A DNA stretch of 64,000 nucleotides. Source: Antribacter soli. Lineage in GTDB: Bacteria; Actinomycetota; Actinomycetes; Actinomycetales; Cellulomonadaceae. The notes under the pieces are model-generated. The model was not told where the DNA came from. It made no database searches and saw only the letters and a program-made list of their open reading frames with translations. This document shows, in pieces, positions 26,953 to 35,842 of this stretch (positions are counted from its first letter, which is position 1; every line of letters begins with the position of its first letter). A program made the translations under genes and the position numbers. The DNA lies in the NCBI RefSeq assembly GCF_021568775.1, contig NZ_JAKGSG010000059.1:19369-83368 (forward strand). Direction: 5' to 3'.

Positions 26953-29900
26953 ATGCCCCTCGAGATCCCCGCGGAGCTCGCCGCCGCACGAGCCGAGGTC
27001 GCTCGGCTCGCCGAGGAACGGCGCACGCTCATCGCCTCGGGCGGGCGGCTGCCGTTCGCCGAGCTCGGCCGCGTCGACCTCGGCATCGCCACCGTCATCG
27101 ATGCGCTGCGGGACCGGGTCGACCCGTGCGACGCGGCACCCGAGGTGCCGCTCGTGCTGCTGCCGGTGCGCGTCGAGACGAAGCTCAAGCCGGGCACGTC
27201 GACGCTGCGCGTGCGGATCACGCCCGACGAGGTCCACGTCGACGCGCTGCTGCGCGCGGTCACGCCGGACGAGACGGCCGCGGGCCGCACCTACTGGACC
27301 CGACGGTGGGACGACGAGGCCGACCCCGCCGCGTGGGGCGACCTCGTCGCCGCGGTCGGCGCCCGGCGAGCCGGCTGGGTCGCGCAGGCCACCACACCCG
27401 GGAACCTCGCCGAGCGCGGCGCCGCCGGCAGCGCACCGGTGTTCGCCGAGACCCCGGAGGAGGTCACGCGCGGCACGGTCGCCCGCTGCCTGCCGGACAG
27501 GTTCGTCGTGCGCGCGTTCCCGCGAGGGTCGGCGCCGGTCACGGCGCGCGGCGAGACGTTGGCGCGGGACATCCCCATCTCCCCCGTCGCTCTCTCGAAC
27601 CTCGACGACGTCGCGAACGCGGCGGAGGGTCTCACCCTGCCGGCGGGCTCGGAGTGGATCGCCGACTTCGAGGCGGCTAAGGCCGTCGGGCTCGGTGTCG
27701 AGCTCACGCTTCCGGTCGGCACGCAGGTCGTCGACCGGCTCGTCGTCGTCGGCGTGCGCGGCAGCGCCTCCGAGGACGAGAACGCGGCCGAGCTCGCCGA
27801 CCTGCTGCTGAGCCACCGGTTCAGCGACGGCTTCGGCCTGCTCGCCCCAGGTACACCGACCAACAACGCCGACGCCGATCGGTCGCCGTACCGCGCGTCG
27901 GACACCCCGGGCGAGCCGCCGATCGACGCCCCGCAGCCGGGCGCCGACGTCAGCGCCCTCGCGGCCGTGCTCGGGCTCGACCCGGTCGCGATCGAGCACC
28001 TCCTCGATCCGGCCGCCCCGCGATCGGGCCTCGACGCCGCTGAGCGCTCGGCGAACACCGCGCTGTGGTTCGCGACCTGGGAGCCCGTGCTGCAGCGGCT
28101 GGACGACGCCGAGGTGCCGGGCGTCACTCCCGCGACGATCGAGTCGGCGCGGCGCCTGCACCGCGACCACGTGCGGGGCGCAGGCCCGGCGCCCGCGATC
28201 CGCGTGGGCGCTCAGCCGTACGGCGTGCTGCCGGTTGCCGACCTCGACGCATGGAGCCCGCGCGACGGGGAGACGACCGCCTCGCTCGTGGCGGTGATCC
28301 GGCGCACCCTCCGCCGCTGGACCGACCGGGCGGCGGCGCTCCCACGCGTGCGACCCGGCGACTCGGTGACCGACGAGGCCCTCCTCGACCTGCTCGGCAC
28401 GAGCCCCGAGGCCGTCGGTGTGCGGGCGCGGCCCGCGGTCGACGGGCCGGACCTCACGCTCTTCGCCGCGGCGACCGGCGCGGGGGCCTCGGTCGACGCC
28501 GAGGTGCTGCTGAAGCGAGCCGTGCTCGCGCAGTACTCGGCCGACGCGGCCCGGCTCGTGCTGCCCGCGTCGCTGCACGACCAGACCCGCACGATCAACC
28601 TGCCGTTCGTGTCGGAGCGCGACGCCTCCGTCGTGACGGAGATCCTCGCCGACCGCACGCCGCAGGTCGACAGCGTGCTTCAGGCCCTGCTCGACCTCGC
28701 CTGGGACGACGTGAAGCGCGTGCGGCTACGGGTCGCGCCCGACGAGTTCGTCTCGCCGCTGCTCGAGCGGCTCGAGCTCCCACCCGACGTCGTGCAGCTC
28801 GTCCGCGCGGGCCTTGACCGCCCGGGAGGCGAGGTCGATGGCGGCGGCCGCGACGCCGGCGCGGTCTCGGCGCGGTTCTTCGCGGCCGCCGAGTCGGTCC
28901 GCGCCGTGGTGCACGTCGATGGCCAGCCCGCCGAGCAGCTGTCGATCGCGGCGATCGAGCCGGTCGCGGAGGCACGCACGTCGCTCGCGCAGGTCGCCCT
29001 CGACCTCGGCGACGACGCGCACGCGAGCTGGATCGGCTCGCACGCGATCTCCGGCCTGCTGGACTGGCTCGGTGTGCGCGCCGAGGTGCGCGCGGCCATG
29101 GTCGCGCTCGCCGCCGCGCCGATCGGCGAACGCCGGACCGCGGTCGCGCACGCCCTCGACGTCGCCTCGCACCGGGCCGACGCCTGGGCGACGGCGCTCG
29201 CCTCATCACGCCGGGCGACCCTCGCCGTGGCGAACCCCACCGGCCTCACCCTCGGCGCGTTCGGGTACGTGGAGGACCTGCGCCTGACGGCCGAGCGCGG
29301 GGAGCCCGAGGGCTGGATCCACGCGCCGAGCACCGCCCACGCCGTCGCGGCGGGCGTGCTCGCGAGCGCGCACCGGTCGAACATCGGCGCGAAGGACGGC
29401 GCCCACCCGTTCGCGATCGATCTCACCAGCCGGCGCGGCGCCGACCTGCGGCGCGTGCTCGAGGGCGTGCACGGCGGCCAGCCGATCGGTGCGCTCCTCG
29501 GCTACCAGATCGAGCGCGGGCTGGCGGGCACGCAGGCCGCGCGGTTCCAGCTCACGCTTCGCGAGCTCGCGCCGATGGCGACCGACGAGCTGGGCAACGA
29601 GCTCGCGGCGGTCGACACCGACGCCGAGCGGGCGCAGGCGCGCGCCGCGGTCGCCGACGTCGTGGACGGCGTGTCGCTGCTGCGCCAGTTCCCGGTCGCG
29701 TCGCTCTCGGGGCCGCAGCCGCCGCTCCGCGCAAGGCTCGCCGCCCGGCCGAAGAGCGTGTTCCTCGAGACCTGGCCTGCCGTCGGCGACGACGAGTGGG
29801 CCCTGGTCGTGGCTGCGCTGACGGCGGCCTCCGAGACCCTCGACGCGCTCTCCGACGCGCTGCTCGCGGAGTCGGTCGTGCAGTACGCCTCGGGCAACGC

Positions 29901-31578
29901 GGCGCGGGCATCGGCCGCCCTGGACGCCATGGGCAGCGGCGCGAGCGTCGACCCGCAGCTCGACGTGCTCAGCGTCCGTGCACCGAGCCGGCAGCTCTCC
30001 CAGGCCGCGATCGCCGTCCTGCCGCAGGGGGCGACCGGGTGGTCGGCCACGCGCCCGCGCGCGCTCGCCGACCCGCGGCTCGAGGCCTGGGCCGCACGGC
30101 GGCTCGGCGACCCGGCCGACGTCGTCGTCGCCGAGGCCGGTGGCACACGGCACACGCTGGATGCCTCCGGCCTGGCCGCACTCGACCTCGTCTACGCCGA
30201 CGACCCGACGGCCGTCGAGCGGATGATCCGTGCGGCGATGCCGGCGCTCGGCGACGCCCCGCTCGCCGCCGAGCGCGGTGACGGGTGGCCTGCCGGACAG
30301 CAGCCGCTCTGGCACGTGGTCGCGCTCGCGCAGTCGCTGCGCACGGTGATCGCCCGCTCGACCCGCCTCGGGCCGTCGGCGCTCGTGCGCGTCGGTGCGC
30401 CTGCACAGCGCGCCGTCGACACCGACGAGCTGCTCGAGCGTGTCGACCGGCTGCTCGGCGCGTTCCAGGACGCCCTCGACTCGGGCGCCGGCGTGATCGC
30501 CGCGCTCGATCCGGCCACGCTCGCCGTGGAACCCGCCGACGCGCCCGCGATCGTCGAGGCCGTGCGGCCGCTGGCGGCGTTCGGCGTGCCTACCGTGCCG
30601 CCTACGGACCCCGACCTCGTCGGCAACGTCGCGTGGGCGTGGGGTGCCCGGCAGGCCGCGGCGTCGCGGCTCCGGCAGGCGCGCGCCGCACTCGACGGCG
30701 TCCGGGCGCCGCGGCCCGTCGGCGCCGAGCCGCCCGGTCCCGAGGAGCTCTGCGACGCCGCCCAGTCGGCGGCCGAGGCGGTGCTCGGCGACGGCTTCCG
30801 CCTGCTGCCGCTGCTCAGCCCGCCCGCGGCGGCGACCGGCGAGCCCGACGCGTTCGCGCAGGCGGTCACCGACCCGGCGTTCACGGCGCCGGGCCGGGCG
30901 CGCCTGCACGCGTTCGCGCGCGACCACGCGACCGTCCTCGACGGCATGGCCGCCCTCGCCGAGGCGCAGCTCGTCGGCGGGGCGCTCGGTCGGCGCGTCG
31001 ACCTCGCGGCCGTACAGCTCACGGAGCGTACGGAGACCGGGCCGGCGCCGGGCACCGACCGCTGGCTCGCGGGCGCCCTCGCCGACGAGGTGCCGTGGCC
31101 AGACTCGACGGCCACGCACCTTGTGGTCGAGCTGCCGCCCGACCCCGACGACGTCGCCGGGCCGCTCGCGGGCCTCGCGATCGAGGCATGGGTCGAGGCG
31201 CTCCCGTTCCAGCCCGACGTGAAGGCGTTCGACCCTCGGGCACCCGAGACGGCGCTGCGCGCGGCGCGGTCCGCGACCGGACTCGCCGTCAGCGCCCGGC
31301 AGGCGTCGGCGCGCGCGCCGCAGGTCCTGCTCTCGGCGATCTCGCCCGACGGCCGGCGCTGGACGACCGACTCGGTCGTCCAGACGGTGCTCGACGCTGT
31401 CGACCTCGCCAAGGCGCGGCTCGTGACGCTCGAGCATGTGCCGGGCGACGCGGCGGTGCTGCCCGCGATCTACGTCGCGAGCCCGTGGCTGCAGGCCAGG
31501 AAGGGCTTCGGGTTCGAAGAGCTCGCCGCCGTCGCATGGGATCCCCAGCTGGCGCCGTTCCTCTCGGAGGTGGACTGA
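26953..31578 (+). CDS. Very large conserved protein of unknown function (third gene of four-gene system)
   Basis: The 1541-aa protein starts with a helical, coiled-coil-like segment (LAAARAEVARLAEERRTL), then VPLVLLPVRVETKLKPG and RVRITPDEVHVDALLR, a block that I recall from other giant uncharacterised proteins. Further landmarks are FGLLAPGTPTNNADADRSPY (near 300), IRVGAQPYGVLPV (near 420) and a long, Ala/Leu-rich helical remainder. No catalytic motif, signal peptide or membrane helix is evident. The start lies 2 bp after the previous stop and its own stop shares a base with the next start. The frame is open far upstream through the previous gene, but that is a GC-skew effect. Length and conserved blocks suggest a structural or assembly role. 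Confidence 0.7.
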   Translation: MPLEIPAELAAARAEVARLAEERRTLIASGGRLPFAELGRVDLGIATVIDALRDRVDPCDAAPEVPLVLLPVRVETKLKPGTSTLRVRITPDEVHVDALLRAVTPDETAAGRTYWTRRWDDEADPAAWGDLVAAVGARRAGWVAQATTPGNLAERGAAGSAPVFAETPEEVTRGTVARCLPDRFVVRAFPRGSAPVTARGETLARDIPISPVALSNLDDVANAAEGLTLPAGSEWIADFEAAKAVGLGVELTLPVGTQVVDRLVVVGVRGSASEDENAAELADLLLSHRFSDGFGLLAPGTPTNNADADRSPYRASDTPGEPPIDAPQPGADVSALAAVLGLDPVAIEHLLDPAAPRSGLDAAERSANTALWFATWEPVLQRLDDAEVPGVTPATIESARRLHRDHVRGAGPAPAIRVGAQPYGVLPVADLDAWSPRDGETTASLVAVIRRTLRRWTDRAAALPRVRPGDSVTDEALLDLLGTSPEAVGVRARPAVDGPDLTLFAAATGAGASVDAEVLLKRAVLAQYSADAARLVLPASLHDQTRTINLPFVSERDASVVTEILADRTPQVDSVLQALLDLAWDDVKRVRLRVAPDEFVSPLLERLELPPDVVQLVRAGLDRPGGEVDGGGRDAGAVSARFFAAAESVRAVVHVDGQPAEQLSIAAIEPVAEARTSLAQVALDLGDDAHASWIGSHAISGLLDWLGVRAEVRAAMVALAAAPIGERRTAVAHALDVASHRADAWATALASSRRATLAVANPTGLTLGAFGYVEDLRLTAERGEPEGWIHAPSTAHAVAAGVLASAHRSNIGAKDGAHPFAIDLTSRRGADLRRVLEGVHGGQPIGALLGYQIERGLAGTQAARFQLTLRELAPMATDELGNELAAVDTDAERAQARAAVADVVDGVSLLRQFPVASLSGPQPPLRARLAARPKSVFLETWPAVGDDEWALVVAALTAASETLDALSDALLAESVVQYASGNAARASAALDAMGSGASVDPQLDVLSVRAPSRQLSQAAIAVLPQGATGWSATRPRALADPRLEAWAARRLGDPADVVVAEAGGTRHTLDASGLAALDLVYADDPTAVERMIRAAMPALGDAPLAAERGDGWPAGQQPLWHVVALAQSLRTVIARSTRLGPSALVRVGAPAQRAVDTDELLERVDRLLGAFQDALDSGAGVIAALDPATLAVEPADAPAIVEAVRPLAAFGVPTVPPTDPDLVGNVAWAWGARQAAASRLRQARAALDGVRAPRPVGAEPPGPEELCDAAQSAAEAVLGDGFRLLPLLSPPAAATGEPDAFAQAVTDPAFTAPGRARLHAFARDHATVLDGMAALAEAQLVGGALGRRVDLAAVQLTERTETGPAPGTDRWLAGALADEVPWPDSTATHLVVELPPDPDDVAGPLAGLAIEAWVEALPFQPDVKAFDPRAPETALRAARSATGLAVSARQASARAPQVLLSAISPDGRRWTTDSVVQTVLDAVDLAKARLVTLEHVPGDAAVLPAIYVASPWLQARKGFGFEELAAVAWDPQLAPFLSEVD

Positions 31579-33347
31579 TGGCCGATCCGATCAAGCTCGT
31601 CGCGAGCTCCATCGACAGCGTCGAGCTCGCGAGCCTCGCCGGGAAGCTGCAGATCGTCGACCCGCCGGCGATGGTCCGGCTGGAGCCGGACTCGACCACG
31701 GGCGATCCGAGGCCCGGCACCGAGGCGCGCATCGCCGACCCTGCCTGGATGCTCGGCCGTCAGTGGCAGGTGGGCGAGCTCATCGGCGAGGATGCGGGCT
31801 CGGTCGTGAGCGTGCGGGTGCGGTCGTCGGCACTGCCGCTGACGGCGTGGGCACCGCTCGACGACACGACCGTCGGTTCCCCTCAGGGCGCGCTGTGGCG
31901 ACCGTGGCGCGCGGGCTCGGTGCTCGAGGAGCTCGTGCAGGACGTGCCGGCCCTCGCGTTCGAGCGCGGCCTGCGCCAGCGCGCCGAGGCGGGCCGCCAG
32001 CTCGCGGACCTGCTCGAGGACGCCGGCGCCGACGACGTCGTCGCGGCGCTCCTGACGAGGCACCCGCTCGCGCTCGACCCGGAACCGGACGCTCCCGAGG
32101 CGAGACTCGATCCTCAGGCGCCCCGCCTCCTGTCGCTGCTCGCGGGGCAGGTAGCCGACGGCGTCGCGATCGCCGAGGAACTCGTGGGTCTCGCGCCTGC
32201 GGAGCCGGACTGGCTCGCCGGCGCCGACGATGCAGGCGCGGTGCGGCTCGTGCTGCAGGAGTGGCTGGCGTGGCTGTTCGGCGCGCCCGACTCGGGCGGG
32301 GCGTGGTCGACGGAGCGGCTCGAGTACCGGTTCGCGCTGCGGTTCGGCGAGGGCGGCGAGGCGGTCGTCACGCGAGGCACACAGTTCGGCTCGGCCGAGG
32401 TGCGGTGGAGCGACCTGGAGTGGGTGCCCGACGCCGTCGTCGGGTCTCCGGGGGGCGCGCCCGATGGCACGCCGGTCGAGTCGACCGCGACGGTGCTCGC
32501 GACCCCGCTGCGCTACCCGGGCATGCCCGCCGACCGCTACTGGCAGCTCGAGGACGGCGCCGTCGACCTCGGCGCGATCGAGGCGCAACCGCACGACCTC
32601 GCGAAGCTCGCCCTGGCGGAGTTCGCGATGTCGTCGGGCGACGACTGGCTCGTCGTGCCGGTCGACGCGCTCCTCGGCGGCCTGAACCGCATCGGGAGCG
32701 TCGAGCTGACAGACGACTTCGGCGAGACGGTCGAGGTCGGCGAGCTCGACGACCCCCGCTTCACCATGTTCAAGGTCGCGGCCTCCGGGGGCGGCGCGCT
32801 CCAGGGCGTCCTGCTGCCGCCCACCGCGGCCGGCACGGTCAGCGGCGCCCCGCTCGAGGAGGTGCTCTTCCTCCGCGACGAACAGGCGAACATGGCATGG
32901 GCGATCGAGCAGACCGTGCAGGGCCGCAGCGGCGACCCGCGTGAACGGTCGGCCGAGCTGCAGCCGCCGCCCGACCCGTGGCCCGCGGGCCTCAGCCCCG
33001 AGGAGCGCGTCTACCGCCTGCAGTCCCGGGTGCCCGCGAGCTGGATCCCGCTGGTGCCGATCGCGTCGCGCGCCGGTCAGGTCGTGCTGCGGAAGGGCGC
33101 GATGCTGCGCGACGGCGAGCCCTTGCTCGCGGCCGGCGTCACTCTGCGGCCGACACCGCTCACCTTCCCGGGCGAGGAGATCCCCCGCGAGGGAGTGCGG
33201 GTGCGCGCGGTGCCCGTGCTCGCCCGGCGCGCTGACGGCTCGTACGCCCGCTGGGCGTCCTACCGTGTGCGCACCGGGCGCGGCGAGGCGAAGAGCCGGC
33301 TCGCGTGGGACTCCGCGCTGGCGATCACCGAGATGCGGCAGGCGTAG
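31578..33347 (+). CDS. Conserved protein of unknown function (fourth gene of four-gene system)
   Basis: The 589-aa protein starts with ATG overlapping the previous stop by one base. Its strongest blocks are DPAWMLGRQWQVGELIGEDA (about 53-72), YPGMPADRYWQLEDGAVDLG, FAMSSGDDWLVVPVD and PLEEVLFLRDEQANMAWAIE (about 430-449). The Trp-rich, mixed alpha/beta character and absence of export signals suggest an intracellular or particle-associated protein. The family seems always to accompany relatives of the preceding two genes, as far as I can recall. After it the strand has 235 bp without a gene. Function is unknown. Confidence 0.7.
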   Translation: MADPIKLVASSIDSVELASLAGKLQIVDPPAMVRLEPDSTTGDPRPGTEARIADPAWMLGRQWQVGELIGEDAGSVVSVRVRSSALPLTAWAPLDDTTVGSPQGALWRPWRAGSVLEELVQDVPALAFERGLRQRAEAGRQLADLLEDAGADDVVAALLTRHPLALDPEPDAPEARLDPQAPRLLSLLAGQVADGVAIAEELVGLAPAEPDWLAGADDAGAVRLVLQEWLAWLFGAPDSGGAWSTERLEYRFALRFGEGGEAVVTRGTQFGSAEVRWSDLEWVPDAVVGSPGGAPDGTPVESTATVLATPLRYPGMPADRYWQLEDGAVDLGAIEAQPHDLAKLALAEFAMSSGDDWLVVPVDALLGGLNRIGSVELTDDFGETVEVGELDDPRFTMFKVAASGGGALQGVLLPPTAAGTVSGAPLEEVLFLRDEQANMAWAIEQTVQGRSGDPRERSAELQPPPDPWPAGLSPEERVYRLQSRVPASWIPLVPIASRAGQVVLRKGAMLRDGEPLLAAGVTLRPTPLTFPGEEIPREGVRVRAVPVLARRADGSYARWASYRVRTGRGEAKSRLAWDSALAITEMRQA

Positions 33348-33497
33348 ACCCGGGGGGGTGTCGCCGGGCACGGCGCCGAAATGCGCTCCACGGCGTCGCC
33401 GTCGACCATGCCCTCGAGCGAAGCACTTCCTCGGTGTGAGGTTCCCGTGGTCCGGCCAATCCTTGACCACACCCTGCCGAGATGTGAAACTTGCCCC

Positions 33498-33515
33498 GAT
33501 GTTGACGTTAACATC
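33498..33515. promoter_or_regulatory. LacI-type operator-like palindrome upstream of GH5 gene
   Basis: GATGTTGAC/GTTAACATC is an 18-bp inverted repeat with one mismatch and a central CG, the style of LacI-family operators. It lies 68-85 bp before the glycanase start, so sugar-responsive repression is likely. No LacI gene is in the window. Confidence 0.5.
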
Positions 33516-33582
33516 CGACACCCAACGTCGTCGTGAACTCAAGTCCGGACATGTGCAACGAGGCACGAGATAGGACCACGCC

Positions 33583-35067
33583 GTGAACACACCCCACCCG
33601 CCCTCCAGGCGGCCCCTCCACCAGATCGTCGTCAGCATGCTGGCCGCCCTGCTCCTGCTGCCGGTGACCGCCGTGGCCCTCGCCACGCCGGCGACGGCGG
33701 CCACCAGCCAGTTCCGCGGCATGAACTGGGCGGTGCTGGGCGACAACTTCAGCACCGGCCCGCTCGTCATCGAGGGGTTGAGCAGCTCCGACAGCTACGC
33801 CACCGTCCAGGCCAAGGCCAACGCCGTGTTCGACGACATGGAGTCGACCCTCGGCATCAACACCGTCCGCCTGCCGATCAACACCCACACCGTCGGCACC
33901 GCCTGGTGGGCCAACTACCGTGGCGTGATCGACGCCGCCACCGCCCGGGGCTGGAAGGTCATCCTCGCCTACTGGGAGGACGGCGCTGCCTCCGGCGGCC
34001 GGATCACCAACATGTCGGCGTTCAACTCGATGTGGTCCACCGTGACCTACCAGTACGGCTCCAACTCCCTGGTGTACTTCGAGCCGATGAACGAGCCCCA
34101 CGGCTACAGCTCCACCGAGTGGCGGGACATCGCGGCGGCCTGGCTCGACTACCACTACTCGGCGGTTCCGGCCCGCGTCTTGATCGGAGGCGTCGGCTAC
34201 AGCGCCGACCTGCGGGACGTGTGCAACGACAGCCGCTTCAACGGGACGCTCCTGTCCTTCCACCACTACGCCTTCTTCTACGGCGAGAACACGTACGACG
34301 GCTGGCGCAGCCACATCAACACCCGCCTCGGCAGCTGCGCCTCCCGCGCCGTCGTGACGGAGTTCGGAGGCGCGATGAACGCCAACCTGAACTACGGCGA
34401 CGCCAACAGCACCAACAACTTCGTCCGCCACATCCGCGCCGTCACGCAGGTCATGCGCGACACCGGCATGGGCGGCACCTACTGGCCCGCGATCGGCGGC
34501 AAGCCCGGCGACATCGGCTACGACGGGTACTCGATGTACATGAAGAGCGGCAGCGGCACGAACCTCTCGGTGACCATCCGCAGCAACTCCGGGGCGAACC
34601 GCCTTCGGTGGGCCTGGGGCGACAACGTCGACCCCAACGCCGGCAACGGGTCCGGCGGGGTGACCGACATCGTCAACCGGAACTCGGGCAAGTGCGTCGA
34701 CGTCGTCGCCGGCTCGACCGCGAACGGAGCCGAGATCATCCAGTACACCTGCAGCGGCGGGTCCAACCAGCAGTGGAGCCTCCAGAACCTCGGCAACGGC
34801 TACCACCAGATCGTGTCGCAGTCCTCCGGCAAGTGCCTCGATGTCAACAGCGCCTCGACGGTCGACGGCGCGGCGATCATCCAGTACACCTGCGGCACCG
34901 GCACGAACCAGCAGTGGCAGCTGCGCAGCGTGACCGGCGGATACGTCGAGCTCGTCGCCCGCCACTCGGGCAAGTGCCTCGACGTGCCCGGCTCGTCGAC
35001 GGCGAACAGCATCCGGCTCAAGCAGTACACCTGCAACGGCGGCACCAACCAGCACTGGACGCCGTGA
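33583..35067 (+). CDS. Secreted GH5 glycanase with CBM13 (ricin-type lectin) domain
   Basis: The 494-aa protein has a signal peptide (1-40, cut after ATPATAA), a glycoside hydrolase family 5 (beta/alpha)8 domain to about 330, and a C-terminal ricin-B/CBM13 domain of three repeats (each with SGKC-DV and NQ-W). Acid/base Glu171 is in PMNEPHG and nucleophile Glu260 in VVTEFGG. Endoglucanase, endo-1,6-glucanase or mannanase activity is possible; the CBM suggests binding of xylan, galactose or other polysaccharide. GTG start at 33583 with weak ribosome site. The LacI-like palindrome upstream suggests induction by a sugar. Confidence 0.9.
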   Translation: MNTPHPPSRRPLHQIVVSMLAALLLLPVTAVALATPATAATSQFRGMNWAVLGDNFSTGPLVIEGLSSSDSYATVQAKANAVFDDMESTLGINTVRLPINTHTVGTAWWANYRGVIDAATARGWKVILAYWEDGAASGGRITNMSAFNSMWSTVTYQYGSNSLVYFEPMNEPHGYSSTEWRDIAAAWLDYHYSAVPARVLIGGVGYSADLRDVCNDSRFNGTLLSFHHYAFFYGENTYDGWRSHINTRLGSCASRAVVTEFGGAMNANLNYGDANSTNNFVRHIRAVTQVMRDTGMGGTYWPAIGGKPGDIGYDGYSMYMKSGSGTNLSVTIRSNSGANRLRWAWGDNVDPNAGNGSGGVTDIVNRNSGKCVDVVAGSTANGAEIIQYTCSGGSNQQWSLQNLGNGYHQIVSQSSGKCLDVNSASTVDGAAIIQYTCGTGTNQQWQLRSVTGGYVELVARHSGKCLDVPGSSTANSIRLKQYTCNGGTNQHWTP

Positions 35068-35096
35068 CCGCACGGAGCGCCCGCTGACGAACGGGC

Positions 35097-35241
35097 GGGG
35101 GGGGGGGGGGGGGGGGGGGGGCGCCGCGCCCCCCCCCCCCCCCCCGCCCCCCCCCCCCCCGCGCGGCGCGGGCCCCCCCGGCCGCCCCGCTGTCCTCGGG
35201 GGGGGGGGGGGGGGGCCCGGCGGCCCCCCCCCCCCCCGCCC
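35097..35241. other. Homopolymer G/C tract, probable assembly artefact
   Basis: The stretch consists of runs of G (35097-35121, about 35198-35215) and C (about 35129-35160, 35224-35237) with little else. It follows a short hairpin (cgcccg/cgggcg at 35078-35097) behind the glycanase. Such runs are typical of low-quality reads joined at a terminator; a real G-quadruplex tract is less likely. No gene lies in it. Confidence 0.7.
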
Positions 35242-35249
35242 GGTACAGC

Positions 35250-35708
35250 TCAGTCCCTCAGCGAGTCGCACATCGACTCGAAGGCGGCCGCCAGCTCGCG
35301 AAGATCGAGCCCTGCAAAGTGGTCGACAACGCGGCGCCGGACGCTCGCCAGGTGCGTCGGGTAAGCCTCCTTCAGGCGTTCCAAACCGGCCTCGGTCAGC
35401 CTGGCGAGGTTCCCGCGCGCGTCGTCGTCCACCCGCGCCTTGGTCACCAGACCCTGCTCTGCGAACGCGTCGACGATCCGGCTGATCCGGCTGGCCGACA
35501 TAGCCACCCGGCCGGCCAGCTCGCTCATCCGCAGCTGCCGGTCGGGTGCCTCGGAGAGGTTCATCAGCACGGCGTACTCGGCCACGTTCAGACGCGCGCC
35601 CGTCCGCAGGTCGTTGTCGAGCGCCTTGGGCAGCCTCGCCAGCAAGGGTGCGAGCGCGCGCCAGACCGCCTCCTCCTGAGGCGTCAACGGCGCCTCGTGG
35701 TTGCTCAT
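35250..35708 (-). CDS. MarR-family transcriptional regulator
   Basis: The 152-aa protein has the MarR winged helix: RLNVAEYAVLMNLSE, recognition helix region AMSASRISRIVDAFAEQGLV and wing KARVDDDARGNLARLT. ATG 35708 was chosen over an upstream one because it gives the usual family length. It is divergent from the NmrA-family gene at 35843, and an inverted repeat lies between the starts, so it is probably a repressor of both, released by a small aromatic or oxidant. The gene ends 9 bp from the homopolymer tract, but its stop is in normal sequence. Confidence 0.87.
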   Translation of the reverse strand: MSNHEAPLTPQEEAVWRALAPLLARLPKALDNDLRTGARLNVAEYAVLMNLSEAPDRQLRMSELAGRVAMSASRISRIVDAFAEQGLVTKARVDDDARGNLARLTEAGLERLKEAYPTHLASVRRRVVDHFAGLDLRELAAAFESMCDSLRD

Positions 35709-35779
35709 GCGGCCCACCCTACTGAAGCGGTCGTGCGGGAATTTCAGGTGACAACCTGCGGTTCTGCCAAGCGAGCAGA

Positions 35780-35801
35780 TATTTGCGTGCGTCAGCAAAT
35801 A
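35780..35801. promoter_or_regulatory. MarR operator-like inverted repeat
   Basis: The perfect 7-bp arms tatttgc and gcaaata flank an 8-bp spacer. The site lies in an AT-rich patch between the two divergent genes, 42 bp before the NmrA start, where it could cover the promoter. Confidence 0.6.
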
Positions 35802-35842
35802 GTCTACCTGCAGGCACGACGCGACATCCAGAGAGGGAAGAC

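Noticed and set aside
20446..33347. Contractile injection system or type VI secretion system
   Set aside because: No sheath, inner tube, baseplate gp25/gp27-like, spike or AAA+ ATPase gene is present among the four genes.
33508..35271. Minus-strand frame opposite the GH5 gene and homopolymer tract
   Set aside because: It is a shadow of the glycanase gene extended by an artefactual poly-Gly/Pro start.
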